From assembly GCF_017545445.1 (NCBI RefSeq), contig NZ_JAFWOM010000067.1:1-64000 (forward strand): a stretch of 64,000 nucleotides of DNA, read 5' to 3'. Under the pieces are notes generated by a model that worked only from the letters and a program-made list of their open reading frames with translations, was not told the origin of the DNA and ran no database searches. This document shows positions 25,229 through 32,142 of the stretch, piece by piece (the stretch's first letter is position 1; the number at the start of each line of letters is the position of its first letter). The DNA is from Fibrobacter sp. GTDB taxonomy: Bacteria > Fibrobacterota > Fibrobacteria > Fibrobacterales > Fibrobacteraceae. The translations under genes and the position numbers were made by a program.

Positions 25229-28036
25229 TTATTTCAAAAGTCCTTTCTTGAACGTATCGTAGAATACAAACATTTTTTCTGTTTTACCGAATTTGACATG
25301 GATATACTTATAATCTTTGGATATCCTATCAACAACGCCTTTGCCTAGTTGCTTGTGCGTAACAATAGAACCAGCCTTGATGCGTGAATATAAAGCCCGC
25401 CTTTCAGCAGCCATCGCAACTTCAGGTGAAACATTCTCGTTTCTAGTATAATCTTCACCATGCTCTACAGCCATCATTGAACGCTGTTGTCCATAGAACA
25501 ATTCCTCGTACTCTTTGCGGCGAAGTACCGTATCGAAGCCGCCGACATCGTCTCCGGCATGGAGGTCAAGGCCGGTATAGCTCAGGCTAGAATCTTCGTA
25601 GCGCTTGAAGCTGAAGATTGCTTCGTTCATCAAGCTGGCGTTGAATACATTGAGTGAGCACAGCAATTCAAAATCCTTAACTTCAAGACCCGTAACTTTC
25701 TTAAAAAGTCCCGGTTCCAGTTGCGTAATTACATCTTTTAGGCATCGTTCGCGATAGTCCGTCAGATACATGAACACGGGAACACGCGTCGCAAACTTGA
25801 TAAGTTTTTCCTGAATTTGTTTGCGTTTCGCCTTGAATTCTTTTTCTTCTTCGGTAAGTTCTCGTTTCTGCTTTGGCGTCAACGGACCATCTTTAGTTTT
25901 TGCTTTCTTGACTTTCTCCGATTTATTGATAATCGTTTCAATATCCGAATTAAGACTACGGAAGCCTTCAATACGCATCAAGGCGTCCATCGCCTCGGGG
26001 TTGTCCATCAAACGTTTAAGAGTATCGTTATCAACATTTACGAGCAAAGCGGATTCCCAACGGCGAGCCAAAAGCGTTGCAGAAGTTCCCGACATAGCGA
26101 TATCAAGAATGGCTTCTGCATTTAGTTGCATCATGGCGGAACCATCATAAGCAAGCACCGGCAGGAACTTCGTAAATTCGGCGACACGTTTTTCGGGGTC
26201 CGATTCGTTGATATCAAGCCTTGAACTATAACTTGAAATCTGCTTCAGCGCACGATCTAGTGCAAAGTCAAACACATAGCAGTTTTCCTTGATAATCTGC
26301 GGATTACCCTTATCGTCCTTGATTTCCCAAGGAGATTGCACACGGAAAGCCGTCTGGAAATATGTTTCAGGACTCTTCAGATTCCGGAGCATGAACACGC
26401 CCGTCCAGGGGCGAACCGTCACACCTGTCGTGAGCTTACCGCATGAAAGCGTAATAGTTTTCGAATTGAGAGGATTCGCCATTGCAGCTTGCACTGGTTT
26501 GAGAGCCTCCAGGCCAATGCCCGCCTTTGTCCCGGCACATACGATAACTTTATAATCGTGATAGAAAGTATTTTGCCTTTGATCTATCAGATTCTTCATT
26601 GCATCGCATGCGGCAACATCGGGCAAGAACCACAAAGTGTGCGTCAAGATATTCAGCAAGCGCGTATCGGAATACGGCATAGGCGGTCGCTTGTCTTGTC
26701 CGAGTTTCAAGTCATCAACACTGGATGGCAAATAAGAACCACGAATCAAATCGAGCCATTTCTGCACTTCATTTTCGTGCTTAAATTTGGAGTCTTCACC
26801 TTTACCTTCCGCCTTAAAGAACTCGTTCAAATCGAATTCATCAAATTCACCCTGACTAGCAACTTCGCGAATGCTTTCGGGAATCTTGTAAGTCATCAGC
26901 ACCATACGCGGGAGAGCCTTGTATGGATTATTCTTTCCGACCCAGGTTTCTTTTGCACGCTGTTCATCGGAATATGTCCAGTTAAATATCTGTTCTTCGA
27001 TGAATTCACCGGAATTGAGTGCACGGAACGGCGTTCCCGAAAGATAGAGATAATACTTTGTCGTTATTGGCAAGAAAGATTCATCCATCGCATTCGCGGC
27101 TTCCTTGCGTTGGAATTCTTCTTGGTCAAAATTAACTTCCGCTTCTTCGTCCTGCTTTTCGAAGAGATTCTTCGCATTTTCTCGCCATGCGCCAAAATGG
27201 TATTCGTCAAAAATGACTAAATCCCATTTTTCAGAGTGGATAAATTCATTTTTCGCCTTGATACCACCAGCATCATTACGCCCTAGCAGATCTTGAAACG
27301 AACCGAATACTACAATCGGTTTATTCTTGTCCGCTTCTTCAAATTCTTCATCTATAGAAAAATTGATATCCCTAGCGTCTTTATTCGAGATGAATTGCCA
27401 TCCCTTAAAATCTACATGATGATACAGGTCATCAGCCCAGGCACTTTCCACCGCAGGCTTGAAAGTCAGAACCAAGATTCGCTTCAACTTCATTGACTGT
27501 GCCAGCTTATAGGCGGCAAAAGTCTTGCCAAAACGCATCTTTGCATTCCAAAGGAATTTTGGCGAACTCTCGGGTTTTTCCTTCAAAGTCGCCTTAAAGT
27601 AGGCGCTCGTTATTTCAACGGCACGTTCCTGCTCCGGGCGCATTTCAAATGTTTCGTTGCGATCTTCATCAATACGCTTACCTGTACGGAGCTCCTTGAT
27701 GGCGGCAAGAACATCTTCTTCTTTACAGAAAAACCATTCGTTTCGGTCTTTGCCTTGGTTCAGCCGAGTAAAACCTTTGCGTTCAAGAATCTTGTGAACT
27801 TGTTTATCGGTAAAGCATGAACCATCGGCGCACATTGCCGATTCCTTGAAGAGTATTTTTCCTTCAAGGCCTGCCGTATGCAGCTGTTCCTTGATTCGAG
27901 CTTCGACATTACGGTCTGTAAAGCCGACCTTGATATAGCCCCTAAGTTTTTCAACCTCGGGGATTGTATAGGCATAGATGGTTGGGTTGACTTCAGGACG
28001 CTCTCTGAGAAATTCGTCTAACTGAACGGAAGGCAT
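25229..28036 (-). CDS. GIY-YIG-helicase restriction subunit (DEAD/DEAH family)
   Basis: A 935-residue protein. N-terminal GIY-YIG domain of the T5orf172 type (about 18-115: AYTIPEVEKLRGYIKVGFTD, R45-like helix, NEWFFC). SF2 helicase core: Walker A MRFGKTFAAYKLA, motif II FDEYHFG, motif III LSGTPFRAL, and a motif V-VI region SCGKLTTGVTVRPW...FQTAFRVQSPW. The C-terminal 300 residues are unassigned and include a charged segment (KRELTEEEKEFKAKRKQIQ) and a final SH3-like fold (GSIVTHKQLGKGVV). Combined with the upstream methylase genes this is the restriction subunit; a GIY-YIG nuclease fused to a translocase would cut DNA. The start ATG shares its A with the stop of the methylase gene (TAATG), implying translational coupling. 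Confidence 0.85.
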   Translation of the reverse strand: MPSVQLDEFLRERPEVNPTIYAYTIPEVEKLRGYIKVGFTDRNVEARIKEQLHTAGLEGKILFKESAMCADGSCFTDKQVHKILERKGFTRLNQGKDRNEWFFCKEEDVLAAIKELRTGKRIDEDRNETFEMRPEQERAVEITSAYFKATLKEKPESSPKFLWNAKMRFGKTFAAYKLAQSMKLKRILVLTFKPAVESAWADDLYHHVDFKGWQFISNKDARDINFSIDEEFEEADKNKPIVVFGSFQDLLGRNDAGGIKAKNEFIHSEKWDLVIFDEYHFGAWRENAKNLFEKQDEEAEVNFDQEEFQRKEAANAMDESFLPITTKYYLYLSGTPFRALNSGEFIEEQIFNWTYSDEQRAKETWVGKNNPYKALPRMVLMTYKIPESIREVASQGEFDEFDLNEFFKAEGKGEDSKFKHENEVQKWLDLIRGSYLPSSVDDLKLGQDKRPPMPYSDTRLLNILTHTLWFLPDVAACDAMKNLIDQRQNTFYHDYKVIVCAGTKAGIGLEALKPVQAAMANPLNSKTITLSCGKLTTGVTVRPWTGVFMLRNLKSPETYFQTAFRVQSPWEIKDDKGNPQIIKENCYVFDFALDRALKQISSYSSRLDINESDPEKRVAEFTKFLPVLAYDGSAMMQLNAEAILDIAMSGTSATLLARRWESALLVNVDNDTLKRLMDNPEAMDALMRIEGFRSLNSDIETIINKSEKVKKAKTKDGPLTPKQKRELTEEEKEFKAKRKQIQEKLIKFATRVPVFMYLTDYRERCLKDVITQLEPGLFKKVTGLEVKDFELLCSLNVFNASLMNEAIFSFKRYEDSSLSYTGLDLHAGDDVGGFDTVLRRKEYEELFYGQQRSMMAVEHGEDYTRNENVSPEVAMAAERRALYSRIKAGSIVTHKQLGKGVVDRISKDYKYIHVKFGKTEKMFVFYDTFKKGLLK

Positions 28037-29649
28037 TAGGCGTCCTCCGTGTTTTCAAAAAGCTGTTCTATGAATTTAATTTCATTTTTCGTTAGTTTAT
28101 ATCTGCTATATAATTCCTCATCCGTCCAAGGTTTTGAAAAATCTAGCATAGGGATTAATCCAAATACAGCCTTATTGACGTGCATCGTTCCCTTCCCATG
28201 ATACAAGAGGAATTTGAAAAACTTCGTATGAATATATGAATAGCAGTTCTGCTGTTCTTTTTTGGTTCTAAATGGTCCAATCAACAAAAAAGTTTCAGTA
28301 CAAACATCACCAGGATTACCGACAATTACATCCGGAGGGTTAACTGCATTTGTTGAATAACTTGTTGTAAAGAAAAGCTTGTATTTATCTATAGCTTCTT
28401 CATTATTGCTAACAAGATCTCTTTTTATATATCCTTCAGTTCTTCTTGCACCTCCCTTTATACCCTTTACACCATATATATGAACAGAATCCTTATAAGG
28501 TTTGTCCTTCAAATTTGCAGTAGGGTATCTATCAGGCTCATTAAACAGATAACCCCTTATGCCAAACGGTTTAACGTTTGAAACATATTCATTAAACTTG
28601 CCATCTTGGGATGTTTTTTCCAAAATAGATTGAATACGGTTGTCCCTAATAACATAATCAAATACGTCGTTTTTCAAGAAACGTTTATTTTCAGAAATGG
28701 ATCCGTCATTAGAAATAAAGGAATAATTGCATTTCCCTTTATAATCATTTTTCCACAAGAAATAGCATACGCCACCATCAATATGAATTCCAGGAAAACA
28801 CGCAGACGCGTCCTCATAATCAACAATTCTTTGCAATCTTAAATCGTCTTGCATTTCCTTTCTAAACGAATCAAGGCCTCGACCTCCAACCATCCATTTA
28901 GAAGGGACAATCATTATTAAATTCTTTGGATTCAATTTTTTTGACTGAGAAATAAATTTTTGATAAATAGGCATTGCACTGTCTGTACTTCCACCACTTC
29001 CATCGCTCAATTGGTACGGTGGGTTGCTGATAATCACGTCAAACTTCATGTTGAAAATTCCTTCGGGGTTTTCAGTGTGAATCCATTCATAAGCATGCGT
29101 TTCAAGAGTATCTCCACGGCTATACTGTTCTTCACTTGCTCCGCAATACTTGCACTTGCCATTTACCCAAGTGTGGTTTATCCGTTTGAACCGGATATTT
29201 CCTTCGGGATTATCGAACTTTGATACAGAGTATTCGCCATTAGGCCACTTGGAACAATAGACGCTTCGGCGAGACACTAGACTCGTCATTTCGGTAATGG
29301 CTATTCCGAACAACTGGTTGTGGAATATATGGTCTATGGAATGTTGCAACTGGTTCATAAACCATTTTTCATCAGGCGAAAGTTTTTGACCGTTCGCTTT
29401 CTTGGCGTTTATTTCTTCTACGGCTTGCTCGTATCCCGGCATTTGATTCGCCAACAAACGCTTTGCAATTTCTCGCAAAAACACACCCGTTTTGCAACAG
29501 GGGTCAAGGAACGTTGTCTCGGTACTTTCAAACAGTTCCTGCGGGAGCATATCAAGCATGCGGTTCACCACCTCGGGCGGCGTAAACACTTCATCGTTGC
29601 TCAAGTTTGCAAGGCAACTCAAGACATCGGGATTATGCTTGTTTATCAT
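28036..29649 (-). CDS. Eco57I-like adenine-specific DNA methyltransferase
   Basis: A 537-residue N6-adenine methylase. Motif I region DPCCKTGVFLREIAKRL (about 48-65) binds S-adenosylmethionine and motif IV SNPPYQLSDGS (about 210) is catalytic. A zinc-ribbon-like CKYCGASEEQ sits between them. The C-terminal part (about 380-537, FLLIGPFRTKKEQQN and PMLDFSKPWTDEELY) is the target-recognition region typical of Eco57I-type enzymes. It protects host DNA from the downstream helicase-nuclease. It overlaps the preceding gene by 17 nt and the following one by 1 nt, so the three form one operon. Confidence 0.9.
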   Translation of the reverse strand: MINKHNPDVLSCLANLSNDEVFTPPEVVNRMLDMLPQELFESTETTFLDPCCKTGVFLREIAKRLLANQMPGYEQAVEEINAKKANGQKLSPDEKWFMNQLQHSIDHIFHNQLFGIAITEMTSLVSRRSVYCSKWPNGEYSVSKFDNPEGNIRFKRINHTWVNGKCKYCGASEEQYSRGDTLETHAYEWIHTENPEGIFNMKFDVIISNPPYQLSDGSGGSTDSAMPIYQKFISQSKKLNPKNLIMIVPSKWMVGGRGLDSFRKEMQDDLRLQRIVDYEDASACFPGIHIDGGVCYFLWKNDYKGKCNYSFISNDGSISENKRFLKNDVFDYVIRDNRIQSILEKTSQDGKFNEYVSNVKPFGIRGYLFNEPDRYPTANLKDKPYKDSVHIYGVKGIKGGARRTEGYIKRDLVSNNEEAIDKYKLFFTTSYSTNAVNPPDVIVGNPGDVCTETFLLIGPFRTKKEQQNCYSYIHTKFFKFLLYHGKGTMHVNKAVFGLIPMLDFSKPWTDEELYSRYKLTKNEIKFIEQLFENTEDA

Positions 29650-30358
29650 CTTGCCATAGTCTCCTGTAATCAGAGGTGTACTGCGTCAAAAAATTTCCTT
29701 CGTCACTTGGCATAGCAAGTTCAGAGCCTTCACCAATGCGCATCAAATCCGCAAAGGTGTAGTCTTTGCGTTGCATAGTGTTGCCCCGCACAAAAGCCCA
29801 TTCCGAAAACACAATCGGACTATCCGTATCGTTTCCGTTTTCATCGACCTTCATCAAAGACAGAGCATTTCCGCAAACGATATTACGTTCCAAAATGAAC
29901 TGTGCCGACTTTTGCGTATCTTCGTTCAGGTCGCTTTTACAAACAGACTTGTAAGCCTTGTTCCAAATCTTGAAGAGACGGCCGCGGCAGGTTTCCGCAT
30001 TGTCCGCGAGAATATCAACACCATAGATGCTGGATAGAGCCAAGACAGAATTCCGTTCGAAGTCCAACGGGCTACGGCGGTATTTTTTCTTGGCCACGTC
30101 AAGTTTGCGTTCTAGAATTTTTACGAGAAAGTTGCCCGTTCCACAGGCGGGTTCCAAGAATCGAGAATCAATGCGCTCGGTCTCCTGCTTTACCAAGTCA
30201 AGCATTGCGTTCACTTCGCGGTCAGCAGTAAATACCTCGCCATGGGCGGCGACGCGTTCCTTGGACTTAATCTGCGCCGGATTCTTTTCCGGCTTTGTCT
30301 TTTGAACCTTCACAGGACCTCGGGGTTGCTTGCCCCGATTCCCGTACATCCAATCCAC
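29633..30358 (-). CDS. Short methyltransferase-like protein of the restriction-modification operon
   Basis: A 241-residue protein. RFLEPACGTGNFLVKILERK (about 75-95) is a textbook S-adenosylmethionine motif I, and YGVDILADNAETCRGRLF gives motif II. No (D/N)PPY follows; where it would be expected the sequence reads DSPIVFSEWAFVRGN. The protein therefore keeps a cofactor fold without the known catalytic motif and may be a partner or recognition subunit of the next methylase. The start is uncertain: GTG at 30358 or ATG at 30349. The frame stays open a further 19 codons or so upstream (LGHARASAVATLALRLF), but no start or ribosome site is clear there. Confidence 0.7.
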   Translation of the reverse strand: MDWMYGNRGKQPRGPVKVQKTKPEKNPAQIKSKERVAAHGEVFTADREVNAMLDLVKQETERIDSRFLEPACGTGNFLVKILERKLDVAKKKYRRSPLDFERNSVLALSSIYGVDILADNAETCRGRLFKIWNKAYKSVCKSDLNEDTQKSAQFILERNIVCGNALSLMKVDENGNDTDSPIVFSEWAFVRGNTMQRKDYTFADLMRIGEGSELAMPSDEGNFLTQYTSDYRRLWQDDKQA

Positions 30359-30482
30359 AAAAAGGCGTAAGGCGAGAGTCGCGACCGCGCTTGCACGGGC
30401 ATGACCGAGCCGAAGTCCTTTTCAACAAAAAAGGCGTGGAGTCGAATGCACCCACCGCCTCAGGCAACGACCAAGAAGCCTT

Positions 30483-30546
30483 GTATCAGATAAGCACAAA
30501 CGACCCACGCACAGGGTGCGTGAGTGCTTGCCTTACTCTCTGATAC
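30483..30546. repeat. 64-nt nested imperfect palindrome
   Basis: Three nested arm pairs: GTATCAGA (30483-30490)/TCTGATAC (30539-30546); AAGCAC (30492-30497)/GTGCTT (30524-30529); CACGCAC (30506-30512)/GTGCGTG (30516-30522) with a 3-nt tip AGG. Internal loops are asymmetric. Confidence 0.8.
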
Positions 30547-30745
30547 TTGAAATTTTGGTCGTTTTCGAGGCGAGAATAAGAGCAATAACTCAAATTTCTA
30601 TGCGCCCCAAACCATGAGGAATGGGGCTATGTCAACAGCAATATAGATTATTGGAATAGGGAAAAATGAATTTTTTCTGAAAACCTCTTGACATCCGCCC
30701 CTGGAAAGTTTATATTTATAGTGTTCAAAAGAGCAAATTTAATAA

Positions 30746-30791
30746 AAAGCCCCGCTGTTTTTACGCATGTCCGCGGGGAAAGGAGTAAACG
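30746..30791 (+). promoter_or_regulatory. Leader hairpin of the GNAT-like gene (GCCCCGC type, copy 1)
   Basis: AAAGCCCCGC, then TGTTTTTACGCATGTCC, then GCGGGGAAAGGAG, with ATG at 30792. The six-pair stem CCCCGC (30750-30755)/GCGGGG (30773-30778) ends just before AAAGGAG, so folding could affect access to the ribosome site. A TTGACA-N17-TATATT promoter (30688-30716) predicts a transcript starting about 30723. Confidence 0.6.
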
Positions 30792-31349
30792 ATGTACAGC
30801 GATGCAAAAATCGGCGGTGTCGGAATCTGGCTTGACGAAATCGTCCCCTGCCTCAAGGATACCGACACCGGAGAAATCAAGGAAACCGTGGTGTTCAGGA
30901 TTGAGAGCCGCTCGTTTCTGAAAAAGTTTAACGAAAAGAACGGATGGGGAATTGACTGGATCGAGGTTCCCAATAGTGTTGAAGTTTTCGCACTTGCCTT
31001 GAAGGACAACAACGAAATTCAAGGGCTTGTGGGAGTAAAAAACGACATTTCAGTGAAAGCTGCGTACCTGCATTGGGGTTGCACCGCTCCGCATAACAAC
31101 AAACATCGATTTGGAGTGCAGAAATATAGTGGTGTTGGCGGACATCTTTTTGCAATTGCTGCGGACCGGTCATTTTTGTGGGGACATGAAGGATTTGTTC
31201 ATGGTTTTGCCCTTAACAAAGAGCTGTTAAATCACTATATTGATGTGTTAGGAGCATCCTATTTAGGGGCGCAACATCCTTATCAGTTTATGATTGACAA
31301 GGCAGCAGCCAAAAATCTTTTGGAGGTCTACACCTATGAGTGGAACTAG
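30792..31349 (+). CDS. GNAT-like protein of unknown function
   Basis: A 185-residue protein. The C-terminal half has the look of a GNAT acetyltransferase: GVGGHLFAIAADRSFLWGHE (cofactor-loop-like G-x-G-G) and a final YIDVLGASYL...PYQFMIDKAAAKNLLEVY. The N-terminal half (GVGIWLDEIVPCLKDTDTGE; RIESRSFLKKF) is not recognised. With the overlapping small gene behind it and its position next to a restriction-modification operon, it may be the toxin of a GNAT-type toxin-antitoxin pair. That is inference; a stand-alone acetyltransferase is equally possible. AAAGGAG lies 6 nt upstream of the ATG. Confidence 0.6.
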   Translation: MYSDAKIGGVGIWLDEIVPCLKDTDTGEIKETVVFRIESRSFLKKFNEKNGWGIDWIEVPNSVEVFALALKDNNEIQGLVGVKNDISVKAAYLHWGCTAPHNNKHRFGVQKYSGVGGHLFAIAADRSFLWGHEGFVHGFALNKELLNHYIDVLGASYLGAQHPYQFMIDKAAAKNLLEVYTYEWN

Positions 31350-31524
31350 AAAGCCAGCCGTCATTGTGGCAGATTCCATGGAAGAATACATGGCTACGCC
31401 TGATCCATACAAGGAACCGCCCAAAAGCAAGCTGAATATCTATGAATTGGGAAAGTATGCCGAGCGTGTCGGGAAAAAAATCGACATGCTGTCTGCCGAA
31501 GAAATCTTGCAATTCAAGGTGTAG
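31336..31524 (+). CDS. Small protein paired with the GNAT-like gene
   Basis: A 62-residue charged protein (MSGTRKPAVIVADSMEEYMA...). The start was picked at the ATG at 31336, which has GGAGG 9 nt upstream and overlaps the previous gene by 14 nt, so translation is coupled. The C-terminal half (LNIYELGKYAERVGKKIDML, then SAEEILQFKV) is predicted helical, as in antitoxin or adaptor tails. No family is recognised. Confidence 0.6.
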   Translation: MSGTRKPAVIVADSMEEYMATPDPYKEPPKSKLNIYELGKYAERVGKKIDMLSAEEILQFKV

Positions 31525-31537
31525 AGCGTCCGGCAAA

Positions 31538-31864
31538 ATGATTTCTTTCAAATCCGTTGAAAATTTCTTTGAAGAATGCACAACAGGCATCGAATTCAAA
31601 TACGAGGAGAAATGGCATCTAATCGAATTTGATGATCCTTTTACAGGTATAGGCAAAGTAAGAATTCATCTGCAAGACGAGAATTCCGATAGTTATTTCG
31701 ATGATTTACGATGTGAAGAGTTTAACGACCTCGAAGCACTCGTACACTCTTACAAAATTGGAAATAGGACCCTTGCAGAAATCATCTGCGATGAAAATAA
31801 TATTCCTAGAAGCGTTTTGCCTATAAAACGTAAAATAGAGAAATGGCAGTCTAACTTAAAGTAA
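31538..31864 (+). CDS. Hypothetical acidic protein
   Basis: A 108-residue protein beginning MISFKSVENFFEECTTGIEF. It is acidic in the middle (DENSDSYFDDLRCEEFNDLE) and basic at the end (KRKIEKWQSNLK). No motif is recognised. It starts 13 nt after the small protein gene and may be the third gene of that operon; the ribosome site is weak (GCGTCCGGCAAA before the ATG). Confidence 0.5.
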   Translation: MISFKSVENFFEECTTGIEFKYEEKWHLIEFDDPFTGIGKVRIHLQDENSDSYFDDLRCEEFNDLEALVHSYKIGNRTLAEIICDENNIPRSVLPIKRKIEKWQSNLK

Positions 31865-32012
31865 GCCGGGGCGTTGCGGGCCGGCGACTGAGGGCCCGTT
31901 AGAAGGGGTAGCGGATGATACGACTAAATGGCGGGGCGAGGCCCGCCATGACGGCGTAGCAGGAGCGAGGGGAAGGCTTTCCCCTCCTATTTCTATCACA
32001 GCTAAACACAAG
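31865..32012. other. GC-rich hairpin-forming intergenic stretch
   Basis: Much richer in G and C than its surroundings. Visible inverted repeats: TGGCGGG/CCCGCCA (about 31929-31948) and GAGGGGAA/TTTCCCCTC (about 31968-31987), the latter followed by a TATTTCTATC tail and a possible terminator for the plus-strand operon. GGGCCGGCGACTGAGGGCCC at 31877-31896 is also self-complementary at its ends. Confidence 0.45.
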
Positions 32013-32099
32013 ATTTAGACACAAAAAACATTATTTCTTGTCTAAATGTGCTTATTTTTGTGAGATTTAGACAAAGAATCCAACATTTTTAGTCTAAAA
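32013..32099. repeat. Pair of 35-nt inverted-repeat elements (stem ATTTAGACA)
   Basis: Elements at 32013-32047 (ATTTAGACA ... TGTCTAAAT) and 32065-32099 (TTTAGAC ... GTCTAAA with the outermost pair mismatched). They are spaced 52 nt start to start, with a 17-nt gap. Confidence 0.85.
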
Positions 32100-32142
32100 G
32101 TGGCGCGCAGGCGAAATCAAGGGCGACGACTTGTTCTAAAAA

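Larger units (their letters stand above)
30359..30791. other. Structured intergenic region between R-M operon and GNAT-like pair
   Basis: It includes a TCGGCTCGGTCATGCCCG-like repeat remnant near 30395-30420, a nested imperfect palindrome at 30483-30546, a GCCCC...GGGGC inverted repeat at about 30604-30628 and the leader hairpin before 30792. A possible promoter for the plus-strand pair is TTGACA (30688-30693), 17-nt spacer, TATATT (30711-30716). No gene is recognised. Confidence 0.5.

Noticed and set aside
30359-30415. N-terminal extension of the short methylase-like protein
   Set aside because: The frame is open and the residues look protein-like, but there is no start codon with a ribosome site and the DNA partly resembles a repeat unit, so the annotated start was left at 30358.
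24329-31864. Prophage or integrative element
   Set aside because: Accessory genes cluster here, but no integrase, structural phage gene, tRNA junction or terminal direct repeat was found.
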